A stretch of DNA of 64,000 nt from JAKFWF01 sp963741505 (lineage in GTDB: Bacteria; Pseudomonadota; Alphaproteobacteria; Rhizobiales; Hyphomicrobiaceae), in NCBI GenBank assembly GCA_963741505.1, contig CAVUIJ010000017.1, forward strand, positions 62,001-126,000, read 5' to 3'. A program made the translations under genes and the position numbers. The notes under the pieces are model-generated. The model was not told the DNA's origin. It saw only the letters and a program-made list of their open reading frames with translations, and did not search any database. Positions 16,788-24,799 of this stretch are shown in pieces. Within the stretch, counting starts at the first letter, position 1. Every line of letters starts with the position of its first letter.

Positions 16788-16988
16788 TTACCGGCTGTAG
16801 GGCATGTACTTCTTGACGATCTTGGCGTCGCTGTCGTTCAGCACCATGGTGCCGCGCGCCGAGCGGATGAACTTGGTCGTCCGCTTGATCATGCCGTGCC
16901 GCTTACCCTGGGCCGCGGCCTTGACTTTGCCGGTGCCCGTCATCTTGAAGCGCTTCTTGGCGCCACTCTTGGTCTTCAGCTTGGGCAT
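16788..16988 (-). CDS. rpmI: 50S ribosomal protein L35
   Basis: 66 residues, MPKLKTKSGAKKRFKMTGTG through YMPYSR, the normal size of L35. The ATG at 16988 has a perfect AAGGAG 8 bases upstream; a longer frame to 17114 is not supported. It is the second gene of the infC-rpmI-rplT group, although 262 bases and a hairpin separate it from infC. Confidence 0.97.
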   Translation of the reverse strand: MPKLKTKSGAKKRFKMTGTGKVKAAAQGKRHGMIKRTTKFIRSARGTMVLNDSDAKIVKKYMPYSR

Positions 16989-17196
16989 TTGGTTGCTCCT
17001 TGTTGGTCTCGATGCGCCGGCGAACATGCCGTAACCCCTTGCAACGGCACGCATAATGCGCGCCGCGGAGGTTGGACCGTTTGTTGTGCAAACGATTTCG
17101 AGCCGCCACGGCATGCCCTGCCGGGCGGCTCTGAGAGGTGTCTATAGCGAAGCGCGGGGCCCCTAGCAACGGGAGAAATGAGCCCTGGCGCCCCGC

Positions 17197-17234
17197 CGCA
17201 TCCGGCCGGCTCCGCGCAAGCGGAGTCGGATGCG
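17197..17234 (-). terminator. Conserved terminator-like hairpin after infC (copy B)
   Basis: CGCATCCG/CGGATGCG outer stem, gccgg linker, CTCCGC-gcaa-GCGGAG inner stem, 17 bases after the infC stop. It has the same plan as the hairpins after pheS and between the TadG-like and HPr genes, with a different outer stem, so the pairing rather than the sequence is kept. Confidence 0.65.
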
Positions 17235-17250
17235 ACAAACAAGAAGATAC

Positions 17251-17793
17251 CTATTTCGGCGCCAGGATCATGATCAGCTGGCGGGCTTCGAAGCGCGGCT
17301 CGGTCTCGACCTTGGCGAAGCTCTCGATGTCGACTTTGACCCGCTTCAGCACGTTCATGCCAAGTTCCTGGTGCGCCATCTCGCGGCCACGGAAGCGCAG
17401 CGTCACCTTGACCTTGTCACCTTCCTCGAAGAACCGGCGCATGGCGCGCATTTTGACGTCGTAGTCGTGATCATCGATGCTCGGGCGCATCTTGATCTCT
17501 TTCAACTCGACGACTTTCTGATTCTTGCGGGCTTCGGCAGCCTTCTTCTGTTCTTGATACTTGAACTTGCCGTAATCCATGATCTTACAGACCGGAGGAT
17601 TGGCATCTGGCGAAATCTCCACCAGGTCAAGGCCGGCGGCGACTGCCTTCTCCTGCGCGATCAGCGCGGTGACAACACCGACATTCTGGCCGGTTTCATC
17701 GATTAATCTGACGTCGCGGGCGCGGATTGCCTCGTTTATCCTGGGGCCTTTCGGCTCGCGCTCTTGCGTGTCTCTTGCAGCTGGACGACGGAT
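17251..17793 (-). CDS. infC: Translation initiation factor IF-3, AUC start codon
   Basis: 180 residues. The N-domain begins INEAIRARDVRLIDETGQNV, then ALIAQEKA and LVEISPDANPPVCKIMDYGK. The C-domain ends RGREMAHQELGMNVL and FEARQLIMILAPK. No ATG, GTG or TTG gives the N-domain; the codon at the right place is ATC (17793) with GAGGAG 7 bases before it. infC is the classic gene with AUU/AUC starts, because IF-3 itself rejects such codons and thereby limits its own synthesis. The start is therefore inferred from frame, Shine-Dalgarno and family knowledge. Confidence 0.93.
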   Translation of the reverse strand: MRRPAARDTQEREPKGPRINEAIRARDVRLIDETGQNVGVVTALIAQEKAVAAGLDLVEISPDANPPVCKIMDYGKFKYQEQKKAAEARKNQKVVELKEIKMRPSIDDHDYDVKMRAMRRFFEEGDKVKVTLRFRGREMAHQELGMNVLKRVKVDIESFAKVETEPRFEARQLIMILAPK

Positions 17794-17875
17794 GTTCGTT
17801 CTCCTCGGGTTGCTTCAGGGGGTATTTGCGATGATCCGCAAACCATCGGGACAATCCGCAAGGCGCGCCGGCAAG

Positions 17876-19099
17876 TCAAGCGTCTGTCGTGGATTTGCTC
17901 AAGGACCGGTTCATTGCGGCAGCGGCCAGTTGCGATCCGAGGATCTCGTCATAGACCCTCAACGTCGCCACTTTCATGGCGGTGAGCGAAAAGTGCTCCA
18001 GAACGTGCCACCGGGCCCGCGCGCCCATTTCGGTTCGGTCTGCCGCGGACATGGTAAGCGCCTGCGCGAGGCGGTCGGCCAGCGCGCTCGCATTGCCCGG
18101 CGGCACCAGCCAGCCGGTGGCGCGATCGGCGGTGATGGTCGGCCCGGCAAGCACGGTCTCGGGCGGCGCGCCGATGTCGGTTGCGATCGCCGGGCAGGCC
18201 ATGGCGCCGGCTTCGGTGACGCTGCGGCCGAACGCCTCGGGCTCGGTCGAGGCGATAACCGCGACGTGGGCGAGGCACAGGGCCGCCGGTATGTCGTCGA
18301 TGTGGCCAGCGAGGCGGACCCTGCCGTCGAGGCCGAGGCGTGCGATCTGGCCCTTGAGTTCAGCCGCATAAGCATCGCGCCCCTGGGCATCGCCGGCGAG
18401 GATCACCACCGCGTTGGCGAGCGCCCCCGCCTTGTCCAGCAGGGCGGCGGCGTCGATCAGCACGGCTTGACCTTTCCAGCTCGTCAGCCGCGCCGCCTGC
18501 AGGATCATGCGCTGGCCCGCAGACAAGCCGAGACGCTGCCGCAGACTTTCGAGCCGCTCCGCCGACACCTTGGCCGGATCGAACGCCGCCTCGTCGACAC
18601 CGCGATGGATCACTCGAATGCGTGTCGGCACCGTGCCGTAGCGTTGTTGGATAAGCCGGCTGGTGTAATTGGAATTGGCGATGACGACATCGCTGCGCGC
18701 CATCACGCTGTTGTAGAGGCGCTTCAAACGCCCCTTTTCGGAATAGGCGCCGTGATAGGTGGTGACGAACGGCTTCTGCTCCAGCCGTGCGGCTGCAAGC
18801 GCGGTCCAGGCCGGCGCGCGGCTGCGCGCGTGGACCAGATCGACCTGTTCGACTCGAATCGCGAGGCGCAGCCGGCGGATGTTGGCGAGCATCCGAAACG
18901 GGTTCTTGGTGCCGGCAGCCATGATCATCAGCTCACCGCCGGCGGCAGTGACGCGATCGGCCATGCGCCCGCCCTCGGTCGCGACGATCGCCCGCCCGCC
19001 ACCACGTACGATCGCATCGGCGATCTCGATCGCCGACAACTCAGCGCCGCCGGTATCGAGCCGGGGGATGATCTGGAGTATGGTCGGCCGGTGCACCAT
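17876..19099 (-). CDS. Family 4 glycosyltransferase
   Basis: 407 residues with a GT-B fold. N-terminal ILQIIPRLDTGGAELSAIE with the glycine-rich acceptor loop, then ANSNYTSRLIQ and VIHRGVDEAAFDP. The C-terminal donor site is IASTEPEAFGRSVTEAGAM, with the E-x7-E motif of GT4. It probably acts in LPS or exopolysaccharide assembly. The ATG at 19099 follows GAGC and marks the start; the frame extends far upstream antisense to the hydrolase gene, but that extension is not coding. The infC start lies 82 bases downstream. Confidence 0.92.
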   Translation of the reverse strand: MVHRPTILQIIPRLDTGGAELSAIEIADAIVRGGGRAIVATEGGRMADRVTAAGGELMIMAAGTKNPFRMLANIRRLRLAIRVEQVDLVHARSRAPAWTALAAARLEQKPFVTTYHGAYSEKGRLKRLYNSVMARSDVVIANSNYTSRLIQQRYGTVPTRIRVIHRGVDEAAFDPAKVSAERLESLRQRLGLSAGQRMILQAARLTSWKGQAVLIDAAALLDKAGALANAVVILAGDAQGRDAYAAELKGQIARLGLDGRVRLAGHIDDIPAALCLAHVAVIASTEPEAFGRSVTEAGAMACPAIATDIGAPPETVLAGPTITADRATGWLVPPGNASALADRLAQALTMSAADRTEMGARARWHVLEHFSLTAMKVATLRVYDEILGSQLAAAAMNRSLSKSTTDA

Positions 19100-19134
19100 T
19101 GCGCTCCGCGTGCTCGAGGAATGAAGGCTTACAT

Positions 19135-19939
19135 ATGCCGGCGAACCCGCAACCGCAAATGATCGACGTCGGCACGGCGCAAGCGCGGCGGGAAATCGCG
19201 ACGCTGGTCGCGCGGCGGCGGGCCGCCTGGCCTCGTCTGGCTGCCAGGATTCAAGTCCGACATGGTCAGCACCAAGGCTTCGGCGCTCGCCGCGTGGGCG
19301 GCGGCGCGCGGCCTTGCCTGCACGCGGTTCGATTATTCGGGCCATGGCCAATCCGGCGGCCGGTTCGAGGATGGCACCATCGGCCGCTGGCTGGAGGAGG
19401 CCGAAGCCGTCTTCCGGCAGCAGACGACGGGGCCGCAGATCGTCGTCGGCTCCAGCATGGGCGGCTACATCGCCCTGCTGCTGCTCAAGCACCTCATGCA
19501 GTCGGCCGCTGCCGACGCCGGCCGCATCAACGGCCTCGTCCTGATCGCGCCGGCCTGGGACATGACCCAGGAACTGATGTGGCAGCGCTTTTCCGACGAT
19601 GCCAAGGCCGCGATCGAGAGCAAGGGCGTTTGGCTGCGGCCGAGCGCCTACGGCGAGCCCTACCCGATCACCCGTGGCCTGATCGAGGATGGGCGGCGCC
19701 ACTTGCTCGGCCGCCAACCCTGGGACCCCGGCCGGCCAGTGCACATCATCCACGGCAAGCTCGACCCCGACGTGCCGTGGCAGCACACGCTCGATCTCGA
19801 TGGATTTCTCCAAGGCGGCTGGACGCGGCTCACCTGGGTCGAAGACGGCGAGCACCGCCTGTCGCGGCCGCAAGACCTCGCGCTGATGTTCGAAATCATC
19901 GACGGGATGATATCTTCAATGCCATCGATCGCAATGTAG
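19135..19939 (+). CDS. Alpha/beta hydrolase (frameshifted near 19222)
   Basis: Restored length is 267 residues. The start MPANPQPQMIDVG at 19135 has GAAGG upstream. After LVARRR the frame must move by one base, in the run gcggcggcggg (19212-19222), to reach PPGLVWLPGFKSDMVSTKA. The catalytic domain shows FDYSGHGQSGG, the nucleophile elbow GSSMGGY, the acid region IIHGKLDPDVPW and the His in DGEHRLS. Substrate is unknown; the family includes PGAP1/carboxylesterase-like and palmitoyl-hydrolase-like proteins. It is divergent from the GT4 gene with only 35 bases between. The stop codon overlaps a repeat. Confidence 0.85.
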
Positions 19940-19970
19940 GTCGGGCAGAGCCGGCTTGCGAACCCCAACG
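19936..19970. repeat. Half copy of GTAGGTCGGG repeat
   Basis: GTAGGTCGGGCAGAGCC..TTGCGAACCC overlaps the hydrolase stop codon and matches the left arm of the repeat at 40800 (GTAGGTCGGGTAGAGCCC..TTGCGAGACCC) with few differences. The mirror arm is not seen here. Confidence 0.55.
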
Positions 19971-20022
19971 TCCCACCCGCAGTCGTCGCCCGCCTGTCAA
20001 CGTTCGCGCCCCCGCTCCCTCT

Positions 20023-20156
20023 GCTGCCTCCCCGGACAGCCTGCGGCAGCAGGCTGAGCCGGGGTCGCGTCCAGGGGGTGGGGCAAGACGGTCGCACACC
20101 CTCTGCCGACGCGACCCCGGATCTTGGCGCTTCGCGCCCGCGTCCGGGGAGGCAGC
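20023..20156. repeat. Nested inverted repeat
   Basis: GCTGCCTCCCCGGA at 20023-20036 mirrors 20143-20156. Inside it CCGGGGTCGCGTC at 20059-20071 mirrors 20108-20120, and two smaller hairpins (GCCTGCGGCAGCAGGC, GGCGCTTCGCGCC) lie between the arms. It sits in the 289-base gap between the convergent hydrolase and aminotransferase genes. Confidence 0.65.
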
Positions 20157-20228
20157 TGAGGGAGATGTCGTTAATCCCTGTCAGCCAGAACGTTCGGTTT
20201 CATTCCCAAATCCGGAGCGTGATCGCAT

Positions 20229-21582
20229 CTATGCCTGCAATGCCTGTCGCAGCACCGGACCGCGCACGGTCAGGAACTCGTCGAGCGCGCTCTCGAAGCC
20301 GGTCAACTCCGCTTTGCCGATCGGCAGCGACAGCGCCAGCATGCCGCGGCGGGCGAAGTATTGACCGAGCTCCATCATGTCGAGGTGCAGCAGCTTCAGA
20401 AGATCGGCGTTGCGCTTTTCCGCAGCCTTGTCCTTGGCCCAGGTGTCTTCCGGCCGCTTGATCGGGAGCGGATTGAAATGCATGGCGAGGATCGAACCGA
20501 CGCCCAGCGTCTGCATCGGCACGCCGTGCCGCTGCATGATGGCGTTCAGCCGGTCGCGGAATAGCGTCGGCCTCGGCGTTGAAGCTCTCGGCCACTTCCG
20601 GCGTGTAGATGTCGCGCAGGCCGACGATGCCGGCCGCCATCGACAGCACGTTGTTGTTGAAGGTGCCGGCGTGCGGCGCCGAGCCCGCCCGATAGGGATC
20701 GTAGTGCTGCATGATGTCGCGACGGCCGCCGAACGCACCGAAGCTCATGCCGCCGCCGAGGTACTTGCCGAACGAGGTCATGTCCGGCGTGATGCCGAGC
20801 CGCTTCTGCATGCCGCCCGACGACAGCCGCGAGCTCATCACCTCGTCGAAGATCAGCACGATGCCGTGGCGCGTGGCGGCCTCGCGTAGCGCCTGGAGGA
20901 ACTCCTTGTCGGCGGCAATCGCGCCGCCACCGCCCATCATCGGCTCGACCACGATCGCCGCCAGCTCGTGCGCATGCGCCTCGATCAGCGCCAGCGTCGC
21001 CTCGATGTCATTGTAGCGCCCCATCACCCACGGGAACGGCGCGTTGGTCGGCGGCTTCACCTGGCCGAAATAGAACACGCCGCCGTGGTAGCTGCCGTTC
21101 ATCACCATCACGTGGCTGCGCTTGGTGAACATCCGCGCGGTGACGATCGCGAACAGATTGGCCTCGGTGCCGGAATTGCAGAACCGTACGAGCTCGACCG
21201 AGGGAAAGCGCTCGCACATCAGGCGGGCAAGTTCGGCTTCGTAGACGTTGGGGCCGCCGAGGGTGACGCCGCCGTCGATCACGGTGCGCAGCGCCGCCAT
21301 GATCTTCGGGTTCGAGTGACCGTAGAGGCCGGCGGTGTATTCGCCGAGGAAGTCGACGTAGGTGTGGCCGTCGATGTCGGTCAGGCGGCAGCCCTCGCCG
21401 CCCTTGAAGGCGATCGGGAACGGCGCATAGTGCAGCACCGTGCGTGTGTTGCCGCCGGGCATGCTGGACTTGGCAGCCTCGACGCGAGCCTTGCTCTTGG
21501 GGTTGTTGGCGGTAAAGCGCGCCTCCGCGTCGTCGACGGCGCTGGCAAGGTCGGTGTTGGGCTTGAGGCGGGGCAGGGCCAT
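20229..21582 (-). CDS. Class III PLP aminotransferase, glutamate-1-semialdehyde aminomutase-like (frameshifted near 20565)
   Basis: Restored length is 450 residues. PLP-fold landmarks are CNSGTEANLFAIVTAR, MNGSYHGG, IFDEVMSSR and the Schiff-base lysine in TSFGKYLGGGMSFGAFGG. After EVAESFNAEAD one base must be dropped (about 20565) to read LFRDRLNAIMQRHGVPMQ to the stop at 20229. The family includes GSA aminomutases and omega-aminotransferases; it is not the heme-pathway HemL by context. It ends an operon whose other members are agmatinase and a second class III aminotransferase, suggesting catabolism of a guanidino or diamine compound. Confidence 0.85.
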
Positions 21583-21601
21583 GAGCGTATCCTCCGAGGG
21601 T

Positions 21602-22564
21602 TTAGCGGCGTTTCGACGCGCGCGCGTGGGCCAGAATGCACAGCAGCTCGAACATCAGGTTGGCCGCGGTCATCGAGGTGATGCCGGTTGGATCGTAACA
21701 GGGTGCGACCTCGCAGATGTCGGCGCCGACGAGGTTGCGGCCCTGCAGCGCACGCAGCATCACTTGGCAGTCGCGCGGGCTGAAGCCGCCGATCTCGGGC
21801 ACGCCGGTGCCGATGGCGTAGGCCGGCTCCAGCCCATCGATGTCGATCGTGACGTAGGTTGGCCCGTCGCCGGTGACGCGCAGGATCTCGGCGATCGCGG
21901 CGGCCCGGCCCATCTCCTCGTATTCGTCGAACGTGATGCAGGTGAAGCCGGCCTGCTGTCCCCAGGCGATGTCGTCGGGTGAGAAGCGGGAACCGCGCAG
22001 GCCGATCTGGATGGTACGCTCGGGGTCGATCAGCCCCTCCTCGACGCCGCGCCGGAAGGTTGTGGCGTGATTGATCTTCGTATCGGCCAGCGTGTCGAGT
22101 GTATCGGGATGAGCATCGAACTGCACGACGCCGACCGGCTGCTTCCGCGCGATGGCGCGCAGGATCGGCAGCGGCACGGTGTGGTCGCCGCCGATCGCGA
22201 GCGGGGTCGCCCCCGCCTTGTGGATGTCGCAGAAGAACGCCTCGATCGATATCATGCTTTTTGCCAGATCGATCGGATTGACCGGCGCGTCGCCGACATC
22301 GGCCACGTTGCAGATGTCGTAGGGCGCGATGCCGCTCGTCGGATGCACGCGGCGGATCAGGCGCGAGGCCTCGCGTACCCCGGCCGGGCCCTGGCGTGCG
22401 CCCGCCCGGTAATTGACGCCGATATCGAATGGCACGCCGCAAAGTGCGATGTCGATGTCAGGCGAGATGTCATGACGCTGGGTGCGCATGAATGTCGCCA
22501 CGCCGGAGAATCGGGGTGTCACCGCCGCATCGACAGGCTGAAAGCGCGGGTCCTTTTTCATCAC
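21602..22564 (-). CDS. Agmatinase-family ureohydrolase
   Basis: 320 residues. Metal-binding motifs of the arginase/agmatinase fold are present: GGDHTVPLP, VQFDAHPDTLD and TIDIDGLEPA. In the last motif the usual DP is EP. The enzyme removes urea from a guanidino substrate, agmatine being the family default; guanidinobutyrate or guanidinopropionate are also possible. It starts 11 bases after the upstream aminotransferase gene and is followed by a second one 20 bases downstream, so all three are co-transcribed. Confidence 0.88.
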   Translation of the reverse strand: MMKKDPRFQPVDAAVTPRFSGVATFMRTQRHDISPDIDIALCGVPFDIGVNYRAGARQGPAGVREASRLIRRVHPTSGIAPYDICNVADVGDAPVNPIDLAKSMISIEAFFCDIHKAGATPLAIGGDHTVPLPILRAIARKQPVGVVQFDAHPDTLDTLADTKINHATTFRRGVEEGLIDPERTIQIGLRGSRFSPDDIAWGQQAGFTCITFDEYEEMGRAAAIAEILRVTGDGPTYVTIDIDGLEPAYAIGTGVPEIGGFSPRDCQVMLRALQGRNLVGADICEVAPCYDPTGITSMTAANLMFELLCILAHARASKRR

Positions 22565-22574
22565 GTCTCCTCGA

Positions 22575-23960
22575 TCAGATTAGACCCTTGGCTTCGAGTT
22601 GCGATTGATAGGCGAAGAGCGTGCGCTCGAGGCGCCGCAAGAGCTCGTCGCACTCGGCCGGGCAGATGGTCAGCGGCGGCGACAGCATGAACCAGTCGCC
22701 GTTCTTTCCCCCGGCGGTGCGGCGCGAATAGATCAGCAGGCCGTTGTCGAGGCCGTGGATGCGGATGCCGTCGGCCGGGTTCTCGTTTGCCGGCAGGGTC
22801 CGTTTGGTCGCCTTGTCGGCGACGATCTCGACCGCGTACAGCATGCCCATGCCGCGCACGTCGCCGATGATCCGGCTCTTGTCGGCGAGCTTCAACATGC
22901 CGGCCCTGAGATAAGCGCCGGTCTCGGCGGCGTTGTGGACAAGATCGAAGCGCTCGTACTCGTCGAGCACCGCCATCGCTGTCGCGCAGCTGATCGGATT
23001 GGCGGCGTAGGTGTGCGAGAAGCCGAAACCGGTCTTCTCGGCCAGGGCGTCGACCATCTTCGCCGGCAGCAAGGTGGCGCCGAGCGGCGTGTAGCCCGAA
23101 GCCAGTCCCTTTGCCATGACGACGATGTCGGGCAGCGCCTCCGGCCAGTTGTGCGCCGCGAGGAACTTGCCGGTGCGGCCGGTGCCGCACAGGACCTCGT
23201 CGAAGACGAGCTTGATGCCGTGGCCCGTGCAGATCTCGCGCACCATGCTGAAATATTCCGGCGGCGGAACGTTGCAGCCGGTCGCCAGTCCGCCGACCGG
23301 CTCGATCATGAAGGCCAACACGTTCTGCGGCCCGAGCGCCTTGATCTTGTCGTCGAGCGCATCGGCGCAGGCGCGCGCCCAGGTTTGCGCCGTATGGTTG
23401 GCGGGCGGCCGATAGCTGAGCGGCGCCGGCACCCGCTCACCCGTCCAGGAAAAGCCCTCGAGAAATGGCTTCAGGGCTTCGTCGCCGGACATTCCAAGGC
23501 CGGCGATCGTGCCGCCGTGGTAGGACGGCTGGCAGGTGATGATCTTCGCCCGCTTGGGCTCGCCGAACGCCACCGCATAGGCGCGCAGGAACTTGATCGC
23601 GATCTCGATCGCCTCGCTGCCGCCGGACGACAGGCAGACCCGCTCAAAGCCGGGGCCGGCAAGTGCTGCGATGCGCGCCGTCAACTCGATGTTCGGTCGG
23701 TGGCGGGCAACGCGGGCATAGGCGAAATCAAGGGTACGCGCCTGTTTCGCCATCGCCTCGGCGACATGCGCGTTGCCGTGGCCGATGTTGCTGACCACCG
23801 GTCCCGATGACACATCGATGTACTCGGTGCCGAACTCGTCCCACTGGAAGATGCCCTGCGCCCGCTCGATCAGCGGCAGTGGCACCTTGTTGGCGCGCGG
23901 CTGGAACACGTCCTGGGCGCCGCCGGCGGGCGGATGCACATAGCTGGTGCGACGGCTCAT
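22575..23960 (-). CDS. Class III (omega-) aminotransferase
   Basis: 461 residues, intact. Landmarks are GPVVSNIGHGNAHVAEAM, LSSGGSEAIEIAIKF, QPSYHGGT, LVFDEVLCGTGRTGK and the PLP lysine in VVMAKGLASGYTPLGA. It resembles putrescine/taurine/beta-alanine-pyruvate aminotransferases. As the first gene of the operon with agmatinase, it could deaminate the amine released after urea removal. The operon promoter must lie in the repeat-filled gap 23961-24255. Confidence 0.9.
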   Translation of the reverse strand: MSRRTSYVHPPAGGAQDVFQPRANKVPLPLIERAQGIFQWDEFGTEYIDVSSGPVVSNIGHGNAHVAEAMAKQARTLDFAYARVARHRPNIELTARIAALAGPGFERVCLSSGGSEAIEIAIKFLRAYAVAFGEPKRAKIITCQPSYHGGTIAGLGMSGDEALKPFLEGFSWTGERVPAPLSYRPPANHTAQTWARACADALDDKIKALGPQNVLAFMIEPVGGLATGCNVPPPEYFSMVREICTGHGIKLVFDEVLCGTGRTGKFLAAHNWPEALPDIVVMAKGLASGYTPLGATLLPAKMVDALAEKTGFGFSHTYAANPISCATAMAVLDEYERFDLVHNAAETGAYLRAGMLKLADKSRIIGDVRGMGMLYAVEIVADKATKRTLPANENPADGIRIHGLDNGLLIYSRRTAGGKNGDWFMLSPPLTICPAECDELLRRLERTLFAYQSQLEAKGLI

Positions 23961-23985
23961 CGGCGCTTCCTCACGGCCTGACGGG

Positions 23986-24063
23986 CTAGTGTGATGCTTC
24001 CGAAGTCCGCATCCACCTTGCGGCTAGGTCGCGTTGCGGACTTGCAAATCTGAATCACACTAG
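23986..24063. repeat. 78-bp CTAGTGT-ended inverted repeat, copy 1
   Basis: CTAGTGTGAT and AATCACACTAG at the ends, with an inner AAGTCCGC/GCGGACTT stem. It forms one of two equal-sized elements in the same gap. Confidence 0.7.
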
Positions 24064-24075
24064 AATCAATGCTTT

Positions 24076-24153
24076 GCTAGTGTCCTTATCGTTCGCGAAG
24101 TTCGTTGCGAACTTCCTGCGGGTGATGACGAACTTCGCGAACGGGACACTAGC
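24076..24153. repeat. 78-bp CTAGTGT-ended inverted repeat, copy 2
   Basis: GCTAGTGTCC and GGACACTAGC at the ends, with a long inner stem GTTCGCGAAGTTCGT/ACGAACTTCGCGAAC. It has the same terminal heptamer and span as copy 1, but a different stem sequence. Confidence 0.7.
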
Positions 24154-24255
24154 GACCAGTCTGCACGACGATCGGCCGCCTTGTCACGGGCCTGACAAGT
24201 CAGGGCAGCCGTGATCAACTGTGAGGGCAGCCGAGATCGCAACGGAGGAAACGAC

Positions 24256-24657
24256 ATGGCAACCGTGAAGCTGTTGACCGACGAGGAAGCCGACCCGCAG
24301 GCCCGTGCGGTGTTCGACGACATCCGCAAGACGCGGTCGACCGACTACGTCAACAATTCCTGGCGGGCGCTGGCCAACGATCCGGCCAACCTCAAGGCCA
24401 GCTGGGAAAAGGCCAAGCAGGTGATGGGTCCCGGCACTGCACTGGACCCGCTGGTCAAGGAGTTCATCTACATCACCGTCTCGATCATGAACAACTGCGA
24501 GTACTGCATCCACACCCACACCCACTTCGCCAGGCAGAAGGGCATGACGCAGGCGCAGTACAACGACATGCTGCGGGTGATTGGGCTCGCCACCGAGGGC
24601 AACCGCATGATGACGGCGATGCAGGTGCCGCCCGACGAGCGCTTCAAGGTGAAGTGA
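24256..24657 (+). CDS. Carboxymuconolactone decarboxylase/AhpD-like protein
   Basis: 133 residues. The motif FIYITVSIMNNCEYCIHTHTH contains the E/CxxC/xxxH arrangement of AhpD-like alkyl-hydroperoxidase proteins, which use the two cysteines for peroxide-linked redox chemistry. The ATG at 24256 follows a good GGAGGA. It is divergent from the aminotransferase operon and precedes the serine hydrolase gene by 142 bases. The physiological role is not clear. Confidence 0.85.
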   Translation: MATVKLLTDEEADPQARAVFDDIRKTRSTDYVNNSWRALANDPANLKASWEKAKQVMGPGTALDPLVKEFIYITVSIMNNCEYCIHTHTHFARQKGMTQAQYNDMLRVIGLATEGNRMMTAMQVPPDERFKVK

Positions 24658-24799
24658 GCATCGATGCACCGGAGAGCCCAGTCGCGGCTCACCGATATTC
24701 TGTTAACTGCACTGCGCAACCGTCACTTGCGCGATAATTTTCGGCAGCCTCTAATTCCATCGAAAACATGCAGGCACGACAAAACCCGGAGGAACGACG

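Noticed and set aside
17876..19873. A 665-residue GT4 protein with a long N-terminal extension
   Set aside because: The extension is antisense to the hydrolase gene and non-conserved; the family start is at 19099.
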